Positions 35,002 through 44,429 of a stretch of DNA of 64,000 nucleotides are shown one piece after another. Position 1 is the stretch's first letter, and every line of letters starts with the position of its first letter. Source of the DNA: UBA4582 sp964228885 (lineage in GTDB: Bacteria; Pseudomonadota; Gammaproteobacteria; Pseudomonadales; Azotimanducaceae). Position numbers and translations under genes: made by a program. A model generated the notes under the pieces. That model was given only the letters and a program-made list of their open reading frames with translations, made no database searches and was not told where the DNA came from. The stretch lies in NCBI GenBank assembly GCA_964228885.1, contig CAXRCG010000142.1, positions 1 to 64,000 of the forward strand, read 5' to 3'.

Positions 35002-36124
35002 CGAGTTTACTAACCCTCTAGCAGAGATCTTAGCCCCGAGCACTAATTTACCCGCTGACATTGCGTTCTTTGCAACGCATGGTTTTAGGCTTGATCAAAT
35101 TTTTCCCGCGGATGATCCCGTTATTGCCAGGCTATCAGGACACGGCCTGCATCTTCGCATCGATAGAAATGCAGTTTGCGTGCCACCAACAATCAGGCTT
35201 GCCCTCAATAGCGCACCCGATGGCAAACGTCATCAGCTCCAAGCTCCGAATGGCACGACGATAGTTTTTGATGAACAAATCGAGATACAGCTAACCCACG
35301 CAAACTACCCGTTTGAAATCTCTCGATTCGCTGATGCCCCAGATCAGGTGACCGGTCGCGCCGGTATGCTTTACCGCGACTTAGTACCCAGCAGGTTTGG
35401 TGGTAAGATGATTGCATCACATATATCAATCCCAGTTGGCGGGCCAGTCAACGACATGGTTCACTTTCATGAAATCGAGTTTCAACTGATCTACTGTTAT
35501 CAAGGTTGGGTCAGAGTTGTTTATGAAGACCAAGGCGAACCGATGACGCTTATGCCGGGCGACTGTGTGACACAACCACCTGGCATAAGGCATCGCGTAC
35601 TTGAATCCTCCGATCATCTTGAAGTGATTGAGATTGGTGTGCCCGCTATGCACATGACGAACATTGACCACGAACTCGAACTACCCACCAAGTCACTGCT
35701 GCCGGAAAAGATTTTTGGAGGCCAAACATTCTGTCATCACGTAGCGAGCGATGTGCCATGGCTCCCTGATCATGAACTCGAAAACAGGACCGGTTTTGAA
35801 GCTCGCGAGACTGGCGTGGCATTGTCAAGTCGGGGGATAGCTAGCGTTAAAGCTTTGCGCCCAATCGAAGCAGTTAACTCAGACAAGGCCGGCTTAGTGT
35901 CAACCAATTGGTGCGAGCAGCAAGGAGAACTCGCGTTCTACTTTGTCATCACTGGCGACCTTAAACTGCTTACACGGGACCGGGTCGAACACGCAAACGC
36001 CAACCAATTAGTCCGCCGCGATAGTATTACCCTGCCAAGGGGACAGCAGTACCGGTTCAGTGAATGCTCTAGCGACCTTGTGTTACTGGAAGTGTTGCTC
36101 AAATCTACTACGAATGTTGCTTAA
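34988..36124 (+). CDS. bicupin-like protein
   Basis: It is 378 residues from ATG 34988 (or 34994). One complete cupin barrel is visible around residues 150-215: HFHEIEFQLIYCYQGWVRVVYEDQG and LMPGDCVTQPPGIRHRV, with His/His/Glu and a late His as probable metal ligands. A second weaker cupin lies at about 305-370 (ELAFYFVITGDLKLL ... ITLPRGQQYRF). Cupins bind a metal for dioxygenase or isomerase chemistry. The N-terminus resembles the glyoxalase-like start of dioxygenases. It overlaps the convergent CoA-transferase gene by 17 bases. Confidence 0.7.
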   Translation: MKMSNEFTNPLAEILAPSTNLPADIAFFATHGFRLDQIFPADDPVIARLSGHGLHLRIDRNAVCVPPTIRLALNSAPDGKRHQLQAPNGTTIVFDEQIEIQLTHANYPFEISRFADAPDQVTGRAGMLYRDLVPSRFGGKMIASHISIPVGGPVNDMVHFHEIEFQLIYCYQGWVRVVYEDQGEPMTLMPGDCVTQPPGIRHRVLESSDHLEVIEIGVPAMHMTNIDHELELPTKSLLPEKIFGGQTFCHHVASDVPWLPDHELENRTGFEARETGVALSSRGIASVKALRPIEAVNSDKAGLVSTNWCEQQGELAFYFVITGDLKLLTRDRVEHANANQLVRRDSITLPRGQQYRFSECSSDLVLLEVLLKSTTNVA

Positions 36125-37307
36125 CAACACCTACTTGCTCCAGGTTCAATATCTCTTCTAACGAAAACCCACTCTCCTCGAGAATATCTCGGGTATGTTC
36201 CCCAATCTCAGGGCCGTCTTTCGGCGGCTTTTTACTGAAGCCGCCTACTTCGATTGGATTCCCAATAGTCCACTGATAATCCGGGTTGTCAGATTCAACT
36301 TTAACGATGGCTTCGTTCTCTATCAGATGGGCATCTTCAAGCACATCACTAATTGTCTCGACAACGCTAAAAGTTGCATCAACCTCCTCCAGCGCGCTAA
36401 TGACGTCAACTAGGTTCATCTTTGCGAAGCCCTCGGCGAAACGTTGGCGTAATTCTTCCCGACATTCCATGATGCCAACCATATCTTGAAATCGCTCATC
36501 TTCAAGCCACTCGGGATGCTTTAACGCTTTACACAGCAGCGGCCATTCACGCACTGGATCTGCACCTACCAGTTGCACGTATCGGCCATCACGCGTGCAA
36601 TAAGGCATCATAAAATGGCTACGATAGCCATGCTCTTTCATCACGTCTGCCAAGTTGTATCCAGCGATCGCTGCCTGCAGGTGCATACCATTGGACCATA
36701 CCCCGTTGGCCGCCAAAGAAGTTGCAACGTAACTACCCTCGCCGCTTCTTTCACGATGAAAAAGCGCCATCATGATCACTGAAAACAACGACATGGCGCT
36801 CGCATGATCGCCAACGCCGCCTACCGCGTTGGGCGGTCTTTGCTCCCGCGGTTGCATCAAGTCGAGAATTCCCGAGCGTGACCACCACGCGGCAACATCA
36901 TAGGCTCGCCGACCACTATCAGGACCCTTTGTGCCATAACCTGTGATGTGAGCAAAAATCAGCTTCGGATTGATATGCCTTAATCTGTCGTATTCAAGAT
37001 CGTACTTTGCCAGTTGGCTCGCATTAAAATTCACCAAAATGACATCTGCACCTTCAACCAATTTATGAAGCACTGCCTGTCCAGCCCGTCCACGCAGATC
37101 AATCGCAATGTCTCGCTTGTTTCGAGAAGTCAGCGACCAATAATAGTTGGTTCGATAGGCAGCAACCAAGGACCTGTAATTATCACCATTTGGCGGTTCT
37201 ACCTTTATCACGTCCGCACCGAAATCTGCCATTACAGTAGCCGCAGCAGGGCCAGCAACATACGATGCCACGTCTAGCACCCTCACGCCCTCAAGCAAGT
37301 ATTCCAT
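36108..37307 (-). CDS. family III CoA-transferase (CaiB/BaiF)
   Basis: The 399-residue protein shows the N-terminal GVRVLDVASYVAGPAAATVMADFGADVIKVE and NKRDIAIDLR blocks. The catalytic Asp is in GRRAYDVAAWW, after GYGTKGPDSG. It moves CoA between carboxylic acids such as carnitine, bile acids or 2-methyl-branched acids. It is divergent from an acyl-CoA ligase gene 166 bases away, a pairing common in sterol or branched-acid catabolism. The substrate is unknown. Confidence 0.9.
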   Translation of the reverse strand: MEYLLEGVRVLDVASYVAGPAAATVMADFGADVIKVEPPNGDNYRSLVAAYRTNYYWSLTSRNKRDIAIDLRGRAGQAVLHKLVEGADVILVNFNASQLAKYDLEYDRLRHINPKLIFAHITGYGTKGPDSGRRAYDVAAWWSRSGILDLMQPREQRPPNAVGGVGDHASAMSLFSVIMMALFHRERSGEGSYVATSLAANGVWSNGMHLQAAIAGYNLADVMKEHGYRSHFMMPYCTRDGRYVQLVGADPVREWPLLCKALKHPEWLEDERFQDMVGIMECREELRQRFAEGFAKMNLVDVISALEEVDATFSVVETISDVLEDAHLIENEAIVKVESDNPDYQWTIGNPIEVGGFSKKPPKDGPEIGEHTRDILEESGFSLEEILNLEQVGVVKQHS

Positions 37308-37473
37308 TCACTCTCTCCAACTATATTTGCATCAAATCACTAGAATCCCTATCTTAGCGCACTTGGATTAACAAACGGTCGATCGGGAGCTACATCCTAA
37401 GGACAGGCACCACATGGGAAGCTCCTATCTCAACCGACAATTGATTGGAACACTTACCGAGGGATAAGCAGGC

Positions 37474-39168
37474 ATGTACGACGAGTTAAAAGAAATATGG
37501 GGTGGCCTAATTGGCCCCAATTCACCATTTGAAGTGGTTGAAAAGGAAGTCCGGGGTGTATCAATTCGTACATTCGCCCAGGCACCGTCGAGTTTGCGCG
37601 AAGTTTGGCTTGCCTCAGCCGCCTTTGCCGACAGAGACTATCTTGTCTATCAGGATGAACGAAGAACCTATGCCGACTCACACCGGGAAGTTGCGGCCTT
37701 AGCAAGCTGGATGCGTCAGCAAGGTATAGAGCCCGGGGACAGGGTCGCAATCGCTATGCGCAACTACCCGGAGTGGATGCTTATCTACTGGGCATGTATG
37801 ACCCAGGGTATTGGTTGTGTTGGCATGAACGCCTGGTGGGTCGAAGAGGAAATGGCCTATGGGCTCACTGACGCGTCGCCTAAAGCTCTTTTTTGTGATG
37901 AAGAGCGGCTTGCACGCTTCAAGAAAATAAGCGCAGACTTCCCGAGCATACAAGTTGTTGGCGTCAGAACCTCTGAGGCTGAAAGTGTCTTGCCTTATGC
38001 CAAGGTGATACAAACTCCAGGGAACCTGCCCGAATGTACAGTTGATGCTGATGCCGACGCGTGTATTTTTTACACGTCCGGGACCACGGGTCGCCCTAAG
38101 GGCGCGCAGCTGACGCATCTTGGATGTGTCAGCAACATCATGAATCTCGCTTTCTTTGGTAGCGCAATTAGCGCCACCATGGCCAGAGTCAATAACACGG
38201 CTATGCCTGCGCCTGAGGACGCGCCGGTGCTTTCAGGCCTTATCACCACTCCGCTGTTTCACGTCACCGCCAACAATTGCATGGCTCAGGGAGCGACTGT
38301 CTCCGGCGGCAAACTGGTTCACATGTATCGCTGGGATGCAGGAGAGGCTCTCAAGATAATAGAAGCAGAGGGCATCACCAACCTTACCGGAGTACCCGTC
38401 ATGTCAAGGGAGCTGATTTCGCACCCCGATTTTGACAAGTACGACACATCGACCCTCGCTTCTCTCGGTGGCGGCGGTGCACAACTGCAACCAGACCTTG
38501 TGGGCAAAATCGACGCAAAAGTGAAAACGGCACGACCCGGCACAGGTTATGGCATGACCGAGACCTGTGGCATCATCACTAACATCAGCGGCGATTTTTT
38601 TGTCGACAAGCCCGAGAGTTGCGGCCCAGCTGTACCAACCCTAGAAACCAAGTGCGTAGATGCGAATGGTGTCGAAGTTGCTCCGGGTGAGGTTGGAGAG
38701 CTCTGGGTCAAAGGTGGGCCGGTGATTAAAGGCTACCTCAACCGACCTGAGGCAACGGCCGAATCAATTACCGACGGCTGGCTACACACAGGCGACGTTG
38801 CACGTATAGATAATGACGGGTTTATCTTTATCGTCGATCGTGTAAAAGACATGGTGCTTCGCGGCGGTGAAAATATTTACTGCGCTGAAGTCGAATCCGT
38901 GGTGTTTAAGCTGGATGGTGTCGCTGAGTGCTCTGTGTTTGGCGTAGAAGACGACCGACTTGGTGAGGAAGTCGGCATTGCTATTTTTCCCGTCGCCGGC
39001 ACAACACTCACAGCAGACAACGTCAGAGCCCACTGCAGCGATCACATGGCCAAGTTCAAAATACCAAGATACATTTGGTTGATGAATGAAGCGTTACCAA
39101 GAAACGCCAGCGGCAAATTCCTGAAGCGCGAACTACGAGAGCGGCTAAATGTCGAAGACGCATTCTAG
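37474..39168 (+). CDS. AMP-dependent acyl-CoA ligase
   Basis: The 564-residue protein has the AMP-binding motif YTSGTTGRPKG (about 200-210), the A5 motif GYGMTETCG, then GWLHTGDVA and DRVKDMVLRGGENIYCAEVE, and the C-terminal catalytic Lys in NASGKFLKR. It forms acyl-CoA by way of acyl-AMP. A start at ATG 37474 with GAGGG upstream is well placed. It is more like steroid/short-chain FadD-type ligases than the AlkK-like enzyme at 10324, but the substrate is open. Confidence 0.9.
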   Translation: MYDELKEIWGGLIGPNSPFEVVEKEVRGVSIRTFAQAPSSLREVWLASAAFADRDYLVYQDERRTYADSHREVAALASWMRQQGIEPGDRVAIAMRNYPEWMLIYWACMTQGIGCVGMNAWWVEEEMAYGLTDASPKALFCDEERLARFKKISADFPSIQVVGVRTSEAESVLPYAKVIQTPGNLPECTVDADADACIFYTSGTTGRPKGAQLTHLGCVSNIMNLAFFGSAISATMARVNNTAMPAPEDAPVLSGLITTPLFHVTANNCMAQGATVSGGKLVHMYRWDAGEALKIIEAEGITNLTGVPVMSRELISHPDFDKYDTSTLASLGGGGAQLQPDLVGKIDAKVKTARPGTGYGMTETCGIITNISGDFFVDKPESCGPAVPTLETKCVDANGVEVAPGEVGELWVKGGPVIKGYLNRPEATAESITDGWLHTGDVARIDNDGFIFIVDRVKDMVLRGGENIYCAEVESVVFKLDGVAECSVFGVEDDRLGEEVGIAIFPVAGTTLTADNVRAHCSDHMAKFKIPRYIWLMNEALPRNASGKFLKRELRERLNVEDAF

Positions 39169-39202
39169 GATCAGCTAAGATGAGTTCTCTCTTTGGTAGC
39201 TT

Positions 39203-39954
39203 ATGATCTATTTCGACAAAGCTACCAGAGGTTTGGCCTTCGACCTGATGATCTCGGTACTTAAAGACAACCCCGCAGGTGACACTGTCTTTTTCCATGG
39301 CGACTGTCATAACCCAACCAGTGTCGACACAAGCAATGACCAATGACAGCAGATATCAGACGTTGTTCACGACAATGGTTTAATGCCAGTACTCGACTTC
39401 GCCTATCAGGGGTTCGCAGAAGTCATCAGAGAAGACGCCGAGGACCCGCTAAGACTGATGCAACCCGGCAAAGAGACACTCATCTGTGGCAGTTTTCCAA
39501 GAACTTTGCATTCTATAACGAACGCTCTGGCAGCCTAACCGCCGTTGCAGCTGATGCAGCGGCGATCAACATTGCAACCAGTCAGATCAAATCTGTTATA
39601 CGCGCAATCTACTCGAGCCCACCCACACATGACGGCATTATCGTTAGCACCATCTTGAACGACCCTGATCTGCGCACGCAATTGGAAAGCGAACTCAAGC
39701 AAATGTGCGAACGCACCCAACACATGCGACAACTACTTGCAGATATCCTCACCGCAAAAGGTGTACCAGGCGATCATTCTTTCATCACCCGACAACGAGG
39801 TATGTTTTGCTTCTCTCGACTGAAATCTGAGCACGTTGAGCAACTCAAGAATGATCACACTGTCTATATCGTTGGAAATGGTAGGATTCATATTGCTGCA
39901 ATCACCCCAGACAATTGTGATGCGTTGTGCGAGGCGATCGCGAACGTGAGTTAA
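39203..39954 (+). pseudogene. aspartate/aromatic aminotransferase pseudogene
   Basis: The C-terminal 60% of an AspC/TyrB-type class I aminotransferase is readable in pieces. In the frame at 39203 it reads FFHGDCHNPTSVDTSNDQ, then a TGA at 39344-39346 where the family has Trp (QW), then VVHDNGLMPVLDFAYQGFAE. Near the T4 run at 39493-39496 the frame shifts by one base and continues with SKNFAFYNERSGSLTAV, which contains the PLP-binding Lys, and runs to TAA at 39952-39954. The first 150 or so residues are missing. A nonsense change, a 1-base deletion and a lost 5' end together mark a dead gene. Confidence 0.85.
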
Positions 39955-40238
39955 ATAAAACCGTAACGGAAGAGGTCCTTACAAAGACCGCTCTCTCCAT
40001 GGGGCCCGTGTGAATTTTAGCCATGACTGGGACCAAGCTTCTTTTGACTAAGATGACCCAGCAATGCCTTTGCAACCTTTTAAACCACCGTAAAGCCATT
40101 CTTGGAAGCGAGCTCACACTTTTTGTGCAGGGTAGCTAGTCTGCTCGATACTCGCATGATTTCGGCATAAAGTGGGCAACCATACAGCGAGTGTTTTCTC
40201 AAAAAATTAAGCGTGGATTAACACCCTCACCACCTCAA

Positions 40239-41576
40239 CTAATTTGATTTGATCAACAAAAACTCCTGCTGCCGACCATCGATGTATCTTGTTTTCTTGC
40301 CATCAAAAAAGGCATCTTCTTCAAGCTTGAACTTTACATCCTGTCCGCCCCACTCCGGGACCGAAACCATCGTGTTTAGCTCTATTGAATAGGCCGTATT
40401 CGCATACATTGGGTAATCACCCCGGCCGACTGTATCGCCCTGATTATCCCACATGCCAATGGTTGGTCCCGCGGCATGACCATGGTAACCAATGGGATGG
40501 GTGTAAATTGAAGGGCGTATGCCCTCATCCAATGCTTGCACGCGCGCGGCTTTCAGCACTTCGTTCCCGGTTCGCCCTACCTTGAATTTTGACACAAGGA
40601 TATCCTGAAGTCGGTTACTTGTTTTTAAACCTGCTACTAAGCCTCCGGGTACTTGTAACTCTCCGGGACGCAGCACATAAGCGTGTTGTTGGGTATCCGT
40701 ATTAAGCCGGAGGTATATGATTCCAAAGTCCACATGCAGCAGATCGCCCGCTAGTATTTTGCCTTCGGTAGCCTCACTGCCCGCCCTCTGTAGGCTCACC
40801 GATGGATGAAACCAGGTCTGCAATCTCAATGCTTTTATTCTGTCTCTATACCACCATCTGACGTCGTCGGTTGTGGTAACGCCGGGGGTGACCACTTTAT
40901 TGGAGAATCCTTCTGCGATAATGTCGTGTGCAATTTTGACGATGAAAGGATAAACAGCCATCTCTTCATCAGTGCGAGTTTCAAGCCAGCTCACAGCAAG
41001 TTTTTCAGCGATGACGACCTTCTCTTTATACTTCACCGGCAGGGCGGACACAAAGCTTGTGTATTCACTGTGGGTAAGTCCGTCGGCAAGCGCAAATGTC
41101 GTCGACACGTTGATGCCGATATTATTCGGGTTCTTTTCAGCAATGAAGTCAGCGAGAGCCCGCCATTGATCTTTCTCCTCATCCGGATTCCATACAGGTT
41201 TGAAGAAATCCCCCACCCCATATCTGGAAACCGCGTATCCATTTACGCCATCCACACCCTCATCAACAAAGACCAGAATGGTCCGCCGGCGCGCAGCAAA
41301 AGCGGTGCCGGGTAACATGGTTTTTACGACAGGGTCTTCGTTATATTCTCGGGCGATTAATACCCACATGGCAATGCCTTCACGGCGCATGAGTTTGGCT
41401 GGCAATTTTTGCAGGCGTGTTGCCAATAACTGATCAATTATTTCAGCTCGCGCTTTCATAGGTAGAATACCGTCACCTGGCTCGGCGTAAATAGGCATCG
41501 AACGTGTAGAGAAAAAGATAATGATAGTGACCAGAAACGCTAGCAGTACGCTTTCGCATTCAATGAATTTTTTCAT
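40239..41576 (-). CDS. exported M24 family metallopeptidase
   Basis: The 445-residue protein has an N-terminal signal peptide (hydrophobic core about residues 9-24, probable cut after IYA). The C-terminal pita-bread domain has candidate metal ligands Asp in LLHVDFG, Asp in LNTDTQ, His in PIGYHGH, Glu in AYSIELN and Glu in FKLEED. Relatives include Xaa-Pro aminopeptidases and creatinases. It should act in the periplasm. It stands alone, so its substrate is not hinted at by neighbours. Confidence 0.8.
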   Translation of the reverse strand: MKKFIECESVLLAFLVTIIIFFSTRSMPIYAEPGDGILPMKARAEIIDQLLATRLQKLPAKLMRREGIAMWVLIAREYNEDPVVKTMLPGTAFAARRRTILVFVDEGVDGVNGYAVSRYGVGDFFKPVWNPDEEKDQWRALADFIAEKNPNNIGINVSTTFALADGLTHSEYTSFVSALPVKYKEKVVIAEKLAVSWLETRTDEEMAVYPFIVKIAHDIIAEGFSNKVVTPGVTTTDDVRWWYRDRIKALRLQTWFHPSVSLQRAGSEATEGKILAGDLLHVDFGIIYLRLNTDTQQHAYVLRPGELQVPGGLVAGLKTSNRLQDILVSKFKVGRTGNEVLKAARVQALDEGIRPSIYTHPIGYHGHAAGPTIGMWDNQGDTVGRGDYPMYANTAYSIELNTMVSVPEWGGQDVKFKLEEDAFFDGKKTRYIDGRQQEFLLIKSN

Positions 41577-41826
41577 TCTTGGTCACCTCAGGCAGTCGCT
41601 GATTCTGAATTTTCCAGAGACATGAGCCCGGAAAGGTCTCCGTTCCAACAAGAAAAACATCATATATCGAAGGCGGAAAAGCCACAATTGGCTTCTTTTT
41701 GGGGTTTTTATACAACGGGCCTAAAAAATGTTCCTTGCCCCTGTGGTAGGTTTACTGAATATTTTAAACATACTGAGAGTTAACTAACTATCATAGATGC
41801 CGTCAGCGAATAACATCAGAGCCAAT

Positions 41827-44019
41827 TCACTTTCTTCCCTTCTTTGAAGGGTTTTTAGGCAAGCCTGTATGCTGTGTTTTGAATATTTTCATCTTGCCCG
41901 GTTTGCCGAATGTCCTGGCTCGAGTCAACGGAATCAGGTGCATTTTTCCATTACCTATTAGGTCTTTACGCCCCATTGTTTTTAATGCTTCACGCAACAT
42001 TGGCCAGTTTTCTGGATCATGGTAGCGAAGAAAAGCCTTGTACAACCGACGCTGCCGTCCACCCATTGCCGTTGTCACATCTTCTGAATCACGCCTGACC
42101 CGACGCAACGGGTTTTTACCACTATGGTACATTGCCGTCGCCGTCGCCATCGGTGAGGGATAAAAATTCTGCACCTGATCAGCTTTGAAACCATTTCTTT
42201 TAAGCCATAAAGCAAGGTTCAACATGTCTTCCAAGGATGTGCCGGGATGTCCTGCGATAAAATAAGGAATCAGATACTGCTTTTTCCCTGCCTCTTTCGA
42301 GAAACGTTCAAACATGTCCTTGAACTCATCATATGTGCCCATACCCGGTTTCATCATCTTCGACAAAGGACCCATTTCCGTATGTTCTGGTGCTATTTTT
42401 AGATAACCACCTACGTGCTCGGTCACCAACTCCTTCACATATTCCGGCGTTTTAACTGCCAGGTCGTAGCGGAGTCCAGACGCGATGAGCACTTTTTTGA
42501 CGCCTTCAGTTGCCCTTGCGTCGCGGTAAAGGTCAATCAGTGGGGTCTGGTCTGTGTTTAAGTTCTTGCATATGCCGGGATAAACACAAGACGGGCGTTT
42601 ACAACTCGCTTCAATTTCAGCGGATTTACAACCAAGGCGCCACATATTGGCCGTCGGGCCACCAAGATCTGAAATCACGCCGGTGAACCCGGGGGTTTTA
42701 TCTCGGATATTTTCGAGTTCAGCAAGTATCGACTCCTTCGAGCGGCTCTGAATAATTCGACCTTCATGCTCGGTGATAGAACAAAATGTACAACCACCAA
42801 AACAGCCCCGCATGATATTCACAGAGAACCTAATCATTTCATAAGCGGGAATTTTTTCATCACCATAACTCGGATGGGGTACTCGCTGGTATGGCAGGCC
42901 GAACACACTGTCAATTTCATCTGTGGCTAAAGGTATAGCCGGGGGGTTTAACCAAATATACCGATCCCCGTGAGCTTGGGCTAAAGGTTTTGCGTTATAT
43001 GGATTAGTCTCTCGATGAAATATTCGGGAGGTGTGTGCATACAAGACCTTATCTTTCTTAACCGTTTCGTAACTAGGTAATTTGATAAAAGAAGCAGATG
43101 AAATGTCACTTCTCTCGTCGGGAACATGAACTTGTTCCAAATCGTAGATTGTTTTTTCGCTGCCATCGCCGGCTGCAACTGCTTCAGGCACTTGTTTGTA
43201 AGGATTAGCTTCCGCCATAGTTATATCCAGCGAAACGACATTTATCTTTCCATCAGCACTAGCTTTGGTTTCGAATGAGGATTCGTCAATCATCTCAATA
43301 TCGTTTGGCAATTCGGAAACTACGTAAGCAGTACCACGGATATCACGCAGGTCAGTAATTGACTCTCCATGAGCAAGTCTGTGAGACAACTCAACAATGG
43401 CGCGCTCTGCATTGCCGTACAGCAAAATATCGGCCTTTGCATCGAAAATAACAGAACGCCGAACTTTTTCGCTCCAATAGTCGAAATGGGCTATGCGCCG
43501 AAGACTAGCTTCGATACTACCGATCACGATAGGCACTCCGAGAAACGCTTCTCGGCAACGTTGTGAATAAACAATCACAGCTCTATCCGGACGTTTACCG
43601 CCAACGTTGCCCGCAGTGTAAGCATCATCATGACGTATTTTTCTGTCCGCGGTGTATCGATTAATCATCGAATCCATATTGCCCGCGGCAACACCGAAGT
43701 AAAGATTGGGTTGGCCCAGCTTTTGGAAGTCCTCAACGCTAGTCCAATCGGGTTGCGCGATGATGCCAACACGAAACCCCTGAGCCTCAAGCACCCTGCC
43801 AACCACTGCCATACCAAAACTGGGATGGTCAACATAAGCATCGCCAGTCACTAGGACTATATCGCAGCTATCCCAACCTAACTGATCCATCTCTTTTCTT
43901 GATGTAGGCAGGAAAGGCGCAATACCAAAGCACTCGGCCCAGTAAGGTCTATACTCAAACAGGTGCTTATGCTGTGACAAGTTCGCACGTCTAGAGCTGG
44001 CAAAGGATGATGTTGACAT
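41827..44019 (-). CDS. YgiQ family radical SAM protein
   Basis: The 730-residue protein has the length usual for YgiQ. An N-terminal cobalamin-binding-like domain (GDAYVDHPSFGMAVVGRVLEAQGFRVGI) precedes the radical SAM core with Cys406-x3-Cys410-x2-Cys413 (CFGGCTFC). The C-terminus has the YgiQ-specific NFYPSPMATATAMYHSG and ALLRYHDPENW-like blocks and a basic tail. The reaction of YgiQ proteins is not established. The gene is transcribed alone. Confidence 0.95.
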   Translation of the reverse strand: MSTSSFASSRRANLSQHKHLFEYRPYWAECFGIAPFLPTSRKEMDQLGWDSCDIVLVTGDAYVDHPSFGMAVVGRVLEAQGFRVGIIAQPDWTSVEDFQKLGQPNLYFGVAAGNMDSMINRYTADRKIRHDDAYTAGNVGGKRPDRAVIVYSQRCREAFLGVPIVIGSIEASLRRIAHFDYWSEKVRRSVIFDAKADILLYGNAERAIVELSHRLAHGESITDLRDIRGTAYVVSELPNDIEMIDESSFETKASADGKINVVSLDITMAEANPYKQVPEAVAAGDGSEKTIYDLEQVHVPDERSDISSASFIKLPSYETVKKDKVLYAHTSRIFHRETNPYNAKPLAQAHGDRYIWLNPPAIPLATDEIDSVFGLPYQRVPHPSYGDEKIPAYEMIRFSVNIMRGCFGGCTFCSITEHEGRIIQSRSKESILAELENIRDKTPGFTGVISDLGGPTANMWRLGCKSAEIEASCKRPSCVYPGICKNLNTDQTPLIDLYRDARATEGVKKVLIASGLRYDLAVKTPEYVKELVTEHVGGYLKIAPEHTEMGPLSKMMKPGMGTYDEFKDMFERFSKEAGKKQYLIPYFIAGHPGTSLEDMLNLALWLKRNGFKADQVQNFYPSPMATATAMYHSGKNPLRRVRRDSEDVTTAMGGRQRRLYKAFLRYHDPENWPMLREALKTMGRKDLIGNGKMHLIPLTRARTFGKPGKMKIFKTQHTGLPKNPSKKGRK

Positions 44020-44429
44020 CAGGATTATCGTCTGAGAATGATGGTGAGTAGATGCATATAGGGTAACGCCCCATATCTTACCCGAATTGCGGCTGCGGTT
44101 TGAGTGAATTTGTGAGCATACACCGAGGACCTTTTATCCTCTTTTGTCTCCTCTCCGGTAGAATTGGTAAAGACAATAATTATACTTGATGGTATTCTTT
44201 CTCAGCTATTGTCAGACGCAGAACAAGCGCCAAAGCACCTGTTTGTAACGCGCAATCAAGGACAGCAATATATTCCTTATTTTCATTTGCTTGTCGTCAA
44301 TAGGTTAGCCAAAATTACACCCAATTATCTTGAAAGCACCCTAACTCAGGACTTCAATTCGAGACGAAACATGATAGATAGAAGATGGCAGAATCCTGCT
44401 AATTGCAGATGCCGTGAAGGTTTAATTTT
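44020..44429. other. gene-less stretch between ygiQ-like and pckG genes
   Basis: An open frame from 44164 has no ribosome-binding site and no family features. A weak hairpin GAGGA/TCCTC at 44125-44141 followed by T4 is the only structure seen. The pckG promoter is expected here. Confidence 0.4.

Noticed and set aside
39341..39349. TGA at 39344 read as a recoded Trp or selenocysteine
   Set aside because: The same gene also has a frameshift and lacks its 5' end, and TGA is a normal stop elsewhere in the window.
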